The notes under the pieces were generated by a model. That model worked only from the letters and a program-made list of their open reading frames with translations. It ran no database searches and was not told the origin of the DNA. The position numbers were made by a program, and so were the translations under genes. Source: Atherix ibis (Eukaryota > Arthropoda > Insecta > Diptera > Athericidae). Taken from it: a stretch of DNA of 64,000 nt. Within the stretch, counting starts at the first letter, position 1, and each line of letters starts with the position of its first letter. Below are positions 34,868-45,399 of the stretch, piece by piece. Where the stretch lies: NCBI GenBank assembly GCA_958298945.1, contig OY282605.1, positions 28,498,811 to 28,562,810 on the forward strand, given 5' to 3'.

Positions 34868-36285
34868 AGATCACGTTTATTCTATAGTTTTTATTGTAGG
34901 TTTTGTAGAATTTTCCTAATCAAAATAAATTAATTTTAATTCCAGGATATTATCACGTTTTGTTGGGAATATTTTTTTTCTATTTCAGTTATCGTATATC
35001 GTGGCTTTTCATGAATTTATTAGTAAACTTTTATTAAATTGTGCATTTATAAAAAAAATTCCTGATAAAATAAATTCAATATTTTTATAAGGAATTTTTT
35101 TTATAAATATTATAAATTTATAATATTTTTTTTAAAATACTTTTTTTTCGGGCAAAATATTATAAAAGGTAAATAGTGATTTTTTTTTGATGAAATTTTT
35201 TACAATATTAAATGTCTACGGAAAGCCAATTTACATACCCATATATACACATATATTAGAGATAAAAGGAGATCCTTTCAATTGATTAGAATCTTTTGAA
35301 TAACATACAAGATCATATAATCCTTTGCGTTAATTGCATTGCCATATCTAAATGGGTGGCATTCTTAATGCTATAAAAAAGATATTTTTCTATTGTATTA
35401 TTTGGGACCCCTTACAAATACTACTATAATTTAGTTTAAAAAATAAAAACAAAAAATTTTAATCTATATCGAAAATTATATTATTTTATTCTCGTCGCCA
35501 TGCCGGAAAAAAGTATTGATTTATAATAGATTATCCATTTTACATATTGGAAAGTAAAGCTATATTATTTAATATGTGCTAATTATAAATATTATTTAAG
35601 ATAATGTTTATATGCATTTATGTTTGCCATTTTATGTTTTTAAACTTAATAGATTATTTATTATGCAAAAAGACATACTTTAGGTGCTAAAACTATAAAC
35701 ACCATTTTTTTTCCAATGATGAGGCTCATTTCGCCTTTGGTGGATACGTTAATAAGCAAACTTATAATATATGATAGAGCTTTGAAAACTTAGAAGTGAA
35801 TATAAAAAAATATTATTCTCATGATAAAGTGACTGTTATGAGTGTGCATTTCGATCTGAACAATATAGTATTGGAAGCTATATAATACTGCCAATTTTGG
35901 CTTTATCGTAAGAAAATTAGCCAGGACATGCGATTTAGAAATTTTCCTATGTTAATTGGTTTTTAAAATCATTCAATTTAATATCATTAGACTTTTTTTT
36001 TATATAAATAAATAAAAACTAATATTAGCAAAAACAATCTTTAAATTTTAGAGCATTTAAAAATCAACATCGGCCAAATAATATCCAAAATATAGCCCGA
36101 ATTATTTTTTTTTAAAAGTCATTAAAAACTAATTTAAGAGAAATTTTATAATTATTATTTAAAATTTATACGTTATGGCATAATTTAAAGTTAATATTTA
36201 AAAAAAATTTCTTTAAAGGTTTAATAGGAAATTTCCTTTTTTCAACTTTACTTTCCAAAGTGGAAATTGGATAAACTTATACATT
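34868..36285 (+). repeat. Left arm of a 1.4-kb inverted duplication
   Basis: From ATCACGTTTATTCTATAG to TCCAAAGTGGAAATTGGATA, this arm is alignable throughout with the reverse complement of 41705-43155. Similarity is clear but diverged, with many A/T-run differences. The arm contains a whole H element (35531-36274) plus about 660 bases of older shared flank. Confidence 0.8.
35531..36274 (+). mobile_element. H element copy 1, internally deleted, with terminal repeats
   Basis: Left end TTATCCATTTTACATATTGG and right end (reversed) TTATCCAATTTCCACTTTGG give about 29-base inverted repeats with roughly 24 matches. Inside, the plus strand encodes FFSNDEAHFAFGGYVNKQTY (about 35708) and VNWFLKSFNLISLDFFFI (about 35952). 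The QQDGATCHTA block that should lie between is missing. At 744 bp this is a non-autonomous deletion derivative. Confidence 0.7.
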
Positions 36286-36299
36286 ATAACCACTTTTTT

Positions 36300-36490
36300 T
36301 TTATTCAAATTTAAAGCTGCAAATCTACACTACATGTCATTTAAAAAAATATGACATTATAGGCCACATAATACTGTAAATTTCAGCTTTAATATACGAC
36401 AAGTTTCCCAGGACACGTAATTTTTCGTGGTTTAATGATGGCAATTGATCTTTATGACTGTGCAATTCAACGCCTTTGCATATTTTCTTG
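36300..36490 (+). pseudogene. H-type transposase fragment, third block
   Basis: GHIIL...SALIYDKFPRT resembles the middle of H copy 1. The run reading CNSTPLHIFL (about 36450-36480) matches SCDLTPLDFFL. Stops interrupt it. The fragment lies just outside the right end of H copy 1. Confidence 0.5.
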
Positions 36491-36916
36491 TAAAATTACG
36501 TAAGATATTATATTTCTGCAGATAATCTTTAACTTTTACAGTATTGAATGATTTTATTATGTTTATTGTTTAATTCTTTTCATTTAAATTCGAATTTTTA
36601 TTATATTTCTACAATTTTAAGTATAAATTAGATACTTCTTAATTAAAAACTTTATAGGAAAATTAATTAAAAAAAACCTTATAACGGAAAATGTTTGAAA
36701 CAAAACTTAAAGAATTTATCTAATGCGACGATAAAGGAAACTTAAAACAAAAATTTAGATAAACACTCAAATTTGACAACAAATACTGAAACCAATTTGG
36801 ACTTAGGAAATTAAAATTTGATGTTTAACAAAGCGTTCGAATTATTACTATGTAAAATATTTGAATATTTTTTTTTGCGGATTTTCAACAATAGTTTAAT
36901 TAAAAGTATTTAAAAA
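36491..36916. other. AT-rich stretch, nothing recognised
   Basis: A/T-rich with no coding signal. CTGAAACCAATTTGGAC at about 36786 resembles the phrase at 47201. Confidence 0.5.
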
Positions 36917-37609
36917 TTCAAAAAGTATGGCGAATTTTACATTTCCGCGGGTTACGTATATTCGATTTTCGATTTTTTGTGGCGTTATGTTGGTACTCAT
37001 GTCTCCCACTTATGCCGGCAAGTTCGGCCATTTTGAATGTTCAGTTAATTTTTGACAGCTGCTTTGCTTGCACGTGTTTGGCTCGTGAAGTTTTTGCTTA
37101 CAGTTTTCTTCGATTACAGGGATATTGTGCATCATGAGTTTTTCCCACAGGGTAGAACGGTCAATAAGGAATATCACCTGCAAGTTATGCGCAAGTTGTG
37201 TGAAACAATTTCCCAGAAACGCCCGGATTCGTGGAAGAACTAAATTGGCTTTTGCAGCATGATAACGCCCCTGCTCAGGCATCGTTGCTTGTACGCGAAT
37301 TTTTGACCAAAAACAATACACTAATAATGCCACAGCCACCGTATTGCCCAGATCTGACCCCCTGTGACTTTTTCTTGTTCCCGAAACAGATTCTTTGATC
37401 CATTTTTTGGAATGGGCAAAAATCGAAGACGAGCCAAAACACGCGCAAGCAAAGCAACTGTCAAAAATTAACTGAACATTCAAAATAGCCGAACTTGTCG
37501 GCATAAGTGAGAGACATGAGTACCAACATAACGCCACAAAAAAACAAAAAATTGAATATACGGAACCCACGGAAATTCAAAATTAGCGATACTTTTTGAA
37601 CAGACCTCG
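36917..37609. mobile_element. Mariner A3, fold-back derivative
   Basis: The left part (36917-37090) is the family-A 5' leader in plus orientation, lacking the first bases of the terminal repeat. The middle (about 37091-37387) is plus-strand transposase sequence from KVLLTVFFDY through WLLQHDNAPAQASLL to TPCDFFLFPK. At CCCGAAAC-AGATTCTTTG (about 37380-37395) the sequence turns round: the rest, to 37609, is the 5' leader and first codons in reverse orientation, ending AACAGACCTCG with TA. The element therefore has two 5' ends, arms of about 175 bases and no normal 3' end. A4 shares the same junction. Confidence 0.9.
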
Positions 37610-38936
37610 TACGCTTCATTTTCCTGCTTTTTGAATACGTGTCCTTAGCATGTTAACTGTCCTATTGTAAAAGCTCTGTTATATAATAAAATTTTGACGA
37701 ACATTTCTGAAAATTTTTATCTTTTATTAAAGTTTTTTAAAAAGAAAAAAGAAAATAAGCAACAAACTTAAAAGAAAAATTGTATGCAACTTAAGTTAAT
37801 TCACAACATAAAAATTAAATTTGAACTTGAAATTAGACTTTCTTTTTTTTTAAATTGTTGAGCCATTTTTTTTCCTAATAAAAAGTTAAAAAACTTTATT
37901 TTTTGTTACTTTTTCTTTTAGCTTATCTGATATGAAAATGTGTTTTATTTCGCTTACTTACTCATCCTGTTTTCAAATGCAACAGAAAAGCTCAAAGTTG
38001 TATCTCATTTTAGTTAGAGTTTTATGAGCTTCACACTCTCATGTGATAACACTTTATACTATCAACGAACTGGAAATAAACTTTTCTGAATAGCTTAACC
38101 AACTACATTGTATGAATAAAAGTTTATATCATTTTTACTGTTTGGAAATTTTATATTATTAAATTTACACAATGTATCTGAAATGGAATTGAACAAAATG
38201 TTGGCGAATGTTGAAATTTAAATTTTAAAAAGTGGTAAAATTAAATTTTGCTACAATATTTACGAGTAAAGTAAGTAAACAAACATCAGTAAATATAGAC
38301 TTTAAGTAAGGAATTACAATTTTTTTAAAAATAAAGTTTTAAATTTTTCATATTCAAAAATAATTGTCTTTTTACAGGCCACTTAAATAAAATGTTCAAA
38401 TTTTTTTCATATATTCGAATTTTTTGAAGTTTTCTTCACTTATTTTACAATAATTCATATTGGAAGGATATCTAAAAATTAGCCAATTGTTGTACTTAAA
38501 AAAAATAATAAATACTAAATAAAAAAAATTTAATTATACTGAAAAATACTGAACAGTTTATAGATAATGCGCTCACTCATCATCAGCAAGGATAATTTTA
38601 AATATCAACTTTATTGCAATGAAATAATAATAAAAAATTACAATTAACAATATTTACCCTACGGCTATTAATATATAAATTGTTTAAAGTTTTTATATTT
38701 AACTATATTCATTATAACAATATCCTTAAAATTTATAAAATTAGTAAATATTAAAATTTTAAATATAATACAATGAATTTAGTTGAATGCGAAAACTTTT
38801 TTAAAAAAAATAATTATTTTCTAATCGAATAAAAATGCAAAGCATACTTTTGTGAATAAAATAATATAAAAAAGGTTTTTATGCTAATTACTGAGTAAAA
38901 AATTTTGCGTAGACGCCATTTTTAAAAGGGTTAGAT
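37610..38936. other. AT-rich stretch, nothing recognised
   Basis: A/T-rich with no coding motif or repeat recognised. Confidence 0.5.
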
Positions 38937-39203
38937 TTGACAGTTTCTATTTGGCATTCGTCACGAAGAGACAAACTTGTTATGGCTGTCGCGAAATCAA
39001 TGTTATGGAAAAAAAAGGCATTTTTGGCTGTTGGAAAGGGGTGGGAAGTTATAAGAATTTGGACTCAAAATAAATATTTTCTAAAAGTTAGAACCACACT
39101 CAGAGAGCACATGTTTCAGCTGGGCATGCTTGATGCTAGTTTTATGAGAAGATTGTGGGCAGATTTGACATGTCTGCTGAGATGGGCTCTCATATTCACA
39201 TAA
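38937..39203 (+). pseudogene. Possible non-LTR retrotransposon C-terminal remnant
   Basis: The frame is open for 88 codons without an ATG start. Its end reads TTLREHMFQLGMLDASF, resembling the (CTLREHLFKLG) segment near the C-terminus of some insect retrotransposon polyproteins. A purine-rich, A-rich tail follows (39215-39420), as in a 3' UTR. The rest of the frame is not recognisable. Confidence 0.3.
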
Positions 39204-39602
39204 GCAGAAAAATATAATACAAAAAAATGTAAAAGGGATTATGGAGACATCCGAGGGTGTTTAGTTTTCCATGGGAGGGAAAATGGGAAAAAAATAATAA
39301 TTAAAAAAAGAAGTGAGAAAAAAAATACATTTAAAAAAAATTAAAAAGGAAAAACAAAAAATTAACTAAATTAAAGAGGATTATGGGTTGGAACGGAAGG
39401 TAAAGGTAAAAAAAGATAGGCAAAAAAAAGAAATGGACACAAATATAAAGGTACAAGAATAAAATAAAGAACGAGTCCCGAAACATAAGATAAAAAAATA
39501 AAAGAATGGATAGACCAGGCTCTCCTTGGCCTGCCCCAACCACCATATGGCATTCCGCGACTAAAATATATTTGGTGTGCACCGCTTTTTTCCTACAACA
39601 CA
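39204..39602. other. A-rich, purine-rich stretch
   Basis: Long runs of A with scattered G on the plus strand (39290-39480), so the minus strand is open but made of F, L and Y codons. I take those frames as artefacts of composition. Confidence 0.5.
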
Positions 39603-39970
39603 CGAGGTCTGTTCAAACGCCCGGATTGGTGGAAGAACAAAAATTGGCTTTTGCACCATAATAACGCCCCTGCACACGCATCGTTACTTGTGCGCTAATT
39701 TTTGGTCAAAAACAACACACTAATAATGCCGCAGCCACCGTATTCCCCAGATCCGGCCCCCTGTGACTTTTTCTTATTCCCGAAACAGATTCTTTGATGC
39801 ATTTTTTTTTTGCAAAGCAGCTGTCAAAAATTAACTGAACATTCAAAATTGCCGAACTTGTCGACATTAGTAAGAGACATGAGTACCAACATAACGCCAC
39901 AAAAATCGAAAATCGAATATACGTAACCCGCGGAAATTCAAAATTCGCGATACTTTTTGAGCAGACCTTG
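39603..39970. mobile_element. Mariner A4, fold-back derivative
   Basis: It starts with CGAGGTCTGTTCAAA of the family-A end, which joins directly to CGCCCGGATTG in the middle of the transposase. It then runs through DNAPAHASLL to PCDFFLFPK. At CCCGAAACAGATTCTTTG (about 39779-39796) it turns into the reversed 5' leader, ending GAGCAGACCTTG with TA. The turning point is the same as in A3, although A4 has further deletions: most of the left arm, and the piece around CATTCCAAAAAATGG. The right side has TA; a left TA is not clear. Confidence 0.88.
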
Positions 39971-40228
39971 TATAAACAAAATTATTCTGTGTTTTCATTT
40001 CTTTCTTTTACGATGATTATTATTCAAGGCTTCTTCAATAAAAATGTTTCGGGTTGGATAAAACGTGTAAGGATTAAATAGAGACTTCAGTATCAACCAA
40101 GTACGGTAGCTAGCTATTATCAAGATCTACAAATTCTGGAGGCAGATTCCTCTCAGAATTCGAGAGAAAAAGAAAAAAAATCAATACCAAAAATAATTTA
40201 AAGCCGAATGTAGTAGATTGAATATATA

Positions 40229-41364
40229 CGAGGGTCGTTCAATAAGTCCTTAGAAAATTCGAGAAATTGCGCTTGTAGTGCCGGTAAAGATTTTTTTTGT
40301 AAGTAGCATTATCGAGGTCAATTTCTATCTTCGATTTAAGTTAACGACATTTATTTGTGCATAACAATGGAAAAAAGCGAGTTTAGGGCTGTCATCAAAC
40401 ATCTCCATTTGAAAGGCTTAAGCCCGAAAGAAATCAAAGCCGAGTTGGATGCAGTTCATGGCACATCTGCACCTGTGTTTGCAACGGTTTACAATTGGGT
40501 GAATGAATTTAAACGTGGCCGTTCATCCACAAAAGATGAACATCGTTCAGGACGCCCAGTTGAGGTGTCTACTCCTGAAATCATCGACAAAATCCACGAT
40601 CTGATTTTGAACGATCGGCGAATTAAAGTGCGCGAATTAGTTGAGGCCACGGCCATATCACAAGGTACAGTCGCTTTAATTTTGCATGAAAAATTGTCTG
40701 TGAAGAAAATTTCGGCAAGATGGGTGCCGCGTTTGCTCTCAGAGGAGAATAAACGCAATCGTGTAGTGGACTCTGAGGCTATGTTGGCACTCTTTCATCG
40801 CAATCCTACCGAATTCCTTCGTCGATATGTCACTGTGAACGAAACCTGGATACACTACTACACTCCAGAAATGAAGAGACAGTCATCACAGTGGATTTTC
40901 AAGGGTGAACGGGCTCCGAAGAAGGTAAAAACTGTACCATCGGTCGGCAAGGTGATGGCCACGGTCTTTTGGGATTCGCAGGGCATCATTTTTATCGACT
41001 ACTTGGAAAAAGGAAAAACAATAACAGGAGTGTATTACGCGTCGTTATTGCAACGGTTGAGCGAGGAAATCAAAGAGAAACGCCCCCATCTGAAGAAGAA
41101 AAAAATCCTCTTGCATCAGGACAATGCGCGTGTGCACACCTGCGCTGTTTCCATGGCCAAAATTGTGGAATTGAGAATGGAATTGTTGCAGCATCCCGCT
41201 TATTCACCAGATTTGGCCCCGAGTGACTATTTTCTCTTCCAACGAGGACGTAGTTGCTCAAACGGATCAGTATTTTGCAGAACTTCTGAAATCCTATTTT
41301 TTGGACGGGATAAAAATTTTGGAAAAACGGTTGGTTAAAAACAGGACTTATTGAACGACCCTCG
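40229..41364 (+). mobile_element. Mariner B (irritans-like), best preserved copy
   Basis: The 1136-bp element has perfect 22-base terminal inverted repeats starting CGAGGGTCGTTCAATAAGTC, flanked by TA on both sides (40227-40228 and 41365-41366). Perfect ends and a long open frame make it the youngest mariner in the window. It lies between the two inverted H arms and 258 bases right of A4. It carries one transposase frame. Confidence 0.97.
40367..41338 (+). pseudogene. Mariner B transposase, C-terminally damaged
   Basis: The first ATG (40367, MEKSEFRAVIKHL) opens a 323-codon frame; the family is usually near 345. The N-terminus carries two helix-turn-helix regions with GRPVEVSTPEIIDKI between them, then KKISARWVPRLL. 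The catalytic core keeps VFWDSQGIIFIDYLEKGK, HQDNARVHT (Asp252) and YSPDLAPSDYFLFQ (Asp287), exactly 34 residues apart as in DD34D mariners. The first catalytic block reads VTVNETWIHYY: Asn158 replaces the aspartate, which should abolish catalysis. After FLFQ a deletion and frameshift follow; the old reading EDVVAQTDQYFAEL is still visible in another frame. DNA binding to its own ends might survive. Confidence 0.93.
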
Positions 41365-41704
41365 TATCAAGCTGAAAGAATCTTGTATTAGAGTCGATTA
41401 GGCTTGTATGAAAAATGCTGATAATCATAAATAATTTTCTAACAGCGTATTCAAAAAAATTAAACAAAATATAGTCAATTCTCAGCAATTGTAAATCCAC
41501 AAATTATCTACAAATCACCTTTACATATACGAGTAGTAAACGTGGGAGTGGGGTTCGCTATTACGCCAGAAATTGTTTCTGTTACTGGTGATCGATACCT
41601 TCCCATAAGAATATTTTTAATGCCTAAATAAAATGTTCTGAAACTTCCGAACATATGATTTCCTTAGAACAGTACCACATCATATACAGCCAAAAACCAG
41701 AACA

Positions 41705-43155
41705 CTTTGTATAAAATTATCCAATTTTCACTTTGGAAAGTAAAAACTAAAAAAAAAATTTGTTTATTAAAACTTTAAAATAAATTTTATTTAAATGCTA
41801 ACATCAAATTTTGTCATTATGTAAAAATTATAAATAATTATTGTAAAATTTCTTTTAAAGTAGTTTTTTATGACTTTTTTGAAAAAAAATTCTGGGTTAT
41901 ATTTCGCTTATTATTTGGCCGATGTTGATTTTTAAATGCTCTAAAGTCCAAAGACTATTTCCGTTGATATTAGTTTTTTTTTTATAAACATATAAGAAAA
42001 TGTCAAATTATATGATCTAGTGTCAAATCTACGATCTTGAAGGCCAATTGACATAACCATATCTCTAAATTATACGTCCTCGCAATTTTTCACAGGGTAA
42101 AGCTGAAATTGGTAGTATTTACAGTCTTCAATAATATTTTGTTAAAATCACATATGTGTATAGTATAGAATAGCAACTTTAAGTTTGAGTAAAAAAAAAA
42201 GAGCGGTTATCATATATCGATATCGCTAAGAATTGACGATAAATATCTGTCCTTTTTTCATTTCCAAAGAAATACGAGCCAATGAAAGTTTCAGATAAAA
42301 ATACACACTAGACAGTCACTTTTCATAAAAATAATATTTTTTTCTATACTCACTTTATAGGTTTTCAAAGCCCCATCATATAAATATTATAAGTTTGCTT
42401 AATGACGAATCCACCAGGGAAAAAATAAACCTCATCTGTGAAAAAAAAATTTTATTTGGTGTTTAAGCAACAAAATTTGTGTCTTTTTGCATATTATCTA
42501 ATCTACTAAGTTTAAAAACTTAAAATGGCAAATTTAAATGTATAGAAATAATATCTTAAATAATTTTTATGATTAACACCTATTAAATAATATAGCTTTA
42601 CTTTCCAATATGTAAAATGGATAATCCATTATAAATCAATACTTTTTCCCGGCATGATGCTACTATGACGACGAGAATTAAAGAATATAATTTTCGATAT
42701 AGATTAAAATTTTTTTATTTTTATTTTTTAAACTAGATTTTATTAGTATTTTTAAGGTCCCGAAGAAAATGCCTTTTTTATACCATTAAAAATGCCACCC
42801 ATTTTGATAAGTAGTACCTCGCAATGCACTTAACGCAAAGGCATTAATTAACGTAGACATTTATTATTATAAAAAAAATTTTACCATTACTTTATCAATA
42901 AAAAGAAAGTCACTTTTTACCTTTTATAATATTTTGCAAAAAAAAAAATAATTTTTTTCATAAAAGCACAATTTAATAAAAGTTTACTAATAAATTCATT
43001 AAAAGCCACGATATTCGATAACTGAAGTAGAAATGGAAATTCCCAACAAAACGTGATAATTTCCAGGAATTAAAATTAATTTTGCCATTTGAATTCGGAT
43101 TTGATTGGGAAAATTCTACAAAACCTACGATAAAAAGGATAGAACAAACGTGATT
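41705..43155 (-). repeat. Right arm of the 1.4-kb inverted duplication
   Basis: This is the reverse-complement partner of 34868-36285. The stretches ATTCCCAACAAAACGTGATA and CCACGATAT near 43010-43060, the GACGACGAGAATTAAAG region and the TTGGCCGATGTTGATTTT region all have counterparts in inverse order in the left arm. The arms are 5.4 kb apart. Confidence 0.8.
41717..42624 (-). mobile_element. H element copy 2 with terminal repeats
   Basis: The ends are TTATCCAATTTTCACTTTGG and (reversed) TTATCCATTTTACATATTGG. The minus strand encodes FFTDEVYFFPGGF(V) (about 42380-42440) and YVNWPSRS (about 42030-42055). As in H copy 1, the QQDG block between them was not found. At 908 bp it is longer than copy 1 by about 160 bases. 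It is disabled by stops. Confidence 0.7.
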
Positions 43156-44394
43156 TGCAAATGAAGATTATTCAGTTTTTCTTATGGTCAATATTCGAAA
43201 CTCACGTGATAAACGAGCATTGCCATCTGAACAGTGGTTAGTTTGTTTATGTCAGAAAAATACAAAATCTATTTAACAGGATATTCCGCTTTCGATAATC
43301 CTGCAACTAATCGATTGGTGAAAATTTACACATACACTCAGTGTTGGGGTACATTTTGAATTGAAAGTGAGCCTTGAACATAGAAAAATATACAAATACT
43401 GAGTATGGGTAAATATGGATATCTGGTGCATCACATCCTGATGGTATTTATTCATAGACGTCAATATTCCTATAGAAGGACATTATCCGAACTAGATAAA
43501 ACCACAAATCGATATTTGTTATTCATGAGTTTTGAGACATAATGGAGACAGGACGAAGACATTTTTACTATTTTCCTGGTCGCTTATAACAGCGAAGCAT
43601 GCATCCATATGCGTCAAAGTACAATCAACGCAGATACTATTCAAATGATTTTCTAAATACTCTTCTCTTTTACAAGGATTGGTTCATATACGAATACATA
43701 CACAAAACCTCACAGCAAACTTGTATAAATACGCGGCGGAAAGAATTAAACCAAACTAAATATGACAGGATTTTTCAGTCAATTTATCATATGCACCATA
43801 GGATGTGGTTTAGTGCATTTTAACGATATTTCTTCTTCCCTTCCCTTACCCCCTCCTCCCTCCACCAACACACCCATACACTCATATATGAGATCCTATA
43901 AAATTCAGAAGCTTTTAGAAATTTCTGGTTTTTCCATTAAAGCTTCTGTAAATGAAAATTCGTTAGAACAAGAAGAAATCCTGTTTAAATGTTAAAGGTT
44001 GCGCACGTTTCAATTATTGTTTCTTCCTTTGTAATAAATAGCAAATATCAACTTTGTAATATTATAAGGGAATTATTTAAAGTTTTCAACATTGGAGATT
44101 TCTTTATTTTATACAGTTTTACTTATTTTTTAAGTAAAAAAATATAAAGAAAATAAAGAATTAAATTCTTAACAAATTTTTAGAGTTTTTTTTTCTTCAT
44201 TGTTAAAATTAAAAAGTGCCTTTTTGTTTTGTTGAAACAAAATAAAATGAAAATTTAATGTTATAGAAAAAATATGGAAATTAATTCAAAAGTAGTAAGA
44301 AAATTGATTTATTCTATTCTTGAATATATAAAATTTAATTCGTTCGTCTCCAGTTTGGCTTACGAAATGAACGAAGAAAGAATACTACCCAGCC
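43156..44394. other. No gene recognised
   Basis: Mixed, then AT-rich DNA. Frames at 43599-43995 on the plus strand have no motif, and a C-rich patch (43846-43866) lies within them. Confidence 0.45.
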
Positions 44395-44615
44395 ACTTCG
44401 TTTTGGATCTAGCTCAAGTGTTTGACTGACCATAGCATTCCGAGCTTGATTAATCAAATACTACCCCTCGGAGCCATATTTGAAGGTAGTTAAGAATATC
44501 GAACATGCCGACATATCGTCAATCTAAGCCGGTATTCCTCAGGATAGTATCCTTGGTCCTTTACTAGACAACATTTACCACGATAGTATTTGTATTAATA
44601 TTTTTGTTTAATTTT
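44395..44615 (+). pseudogene. Jockey-type reverse transcriptase fragment
   Basis: Across frames it reads LDLAQVFD (family FLDLAQAFD, first polymerase aspartate motif), then LINQILPLGAIFEG, then AGIPQDSILGPLLDNIY (family AGVPQGSVLGPLLYNIY). Each block matches the order in Jockey-clade polymerases. Stops and shifts separate them. It is on the opposite strand to the larger Jockey remnant that follows. Confidence 0.7.
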
Positions 44616-44688
44616 TATACATAACTACAACAACAACATAATAACCAGAAGATTTGAATAATAGCATTAATTAACATGAAAGATTTTG

Positions 44689-44739
44689 TAATGGAGTAAA
44701 CTTCGATGGGTAAAATACCCATCGAAGTTTACTCCATTA
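44689..44739. repeat. Perfect 24-bp inverted repeat (hairpin)
   Basis: Positions 44689-44712 (TAATGGAGTAAACTTCGATG...) are the exact complement of 44716-44739, with loop AAA. It lies 75 bases after the reverse transcriptase fragment. Its arms are perfect, while the neighbouring sequence is heavily decayed. Confidence 0.95.
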
Positions 44740-44935
44740 TGTTAAGCTTCAGTATTTTAGTAAGTCTTCAATGGCTGTTTTTAGGAAAGAAAGTGGAGAT
44801 ACGAGAACAGAACTTTTTATAATGAGACACAGCCACATCAAAAACCAATTGGGACTTCAAGATCATAATGAATAACAGTATTGTGAACATTAAAATGGAC
44901 ATCGATAATTGTGTGGAGCATTTTTATTAAAGGAA

Positions 44936-45140
44936 TTAGATTTGATGGGAATAGGAAGGCTTAGTAGGATCCCAGAGTTCTAATCGGTAAGTCCAGATTG
45001 GGTTTGGTAGGGTATTACATAAAAGTATTGTGCTATGCCATCTAAAGTAAGTTTCTAGAGGGTCTGAATTTGGATAATCATTCTGGAGGGTTTGATTTTG
45101 GGTTTGGAGAATTTCGGCAGTATAGTGGGTCATTACGTTA
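44936..45140 (-). pseudogene. Jockey-type retrotransposon fragment, post-polymerase part
   Basis: The minus strand reads LLCNTLPNPIWTYRLELWD, matching the LLY.TLLKPIWTYGLELWG motif after the polymerase in Jockey elements. Before it is AEILQTQNQTLQNDYPNSDP, which resembles the IEILQRFQSKTLR segment that normally follows WTYGLELWG. The order suggests two copies placed end to end. Confidence 0.6.
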
Positions 45141-45399
45141 GCTGCAACGTAGGCCCATCGACGACTTAAACGTTACGAAATCCAGTATCGTAAAAAATCG
45201 ACGGACAGGTGACTTTTAAGTCGACGATGAGTGTTGAAGGGGATTAGTATAATTGAATTTTTTTTATAATGACAGTAAATCTTCTTATAACGAGATCTTC
45301 TTATAACATGAAAATAATAAAATTATTACGAACATAAAAGAAGGCACCAAACATTTTACGAGGTTATTTTGACTGAGTTGAAAGGGTTAGTAAATGCCC

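Noticed and set aside
37010..37570. 186-codon open frame on the minus strand
   Set aside because: It spans mariner A3 antisense to the transposase and to both leader arms. It is open only because of the fold-back structure. It has no relation to any known protein.
39215..39480. Minus-strand frames of 60-90 codons in the A-rich stretch
   Set aside because: They consist of F, L, Y and I codons created by long A runs on the other strand.
40367..41338. Mariner B frame as a domesticated host gene
   Set aside because: It sits inside perfect terminal repeats with TA flanks and has a frameshifted end, so it is a recent transposon copy. No fusion to a host domain is visible.
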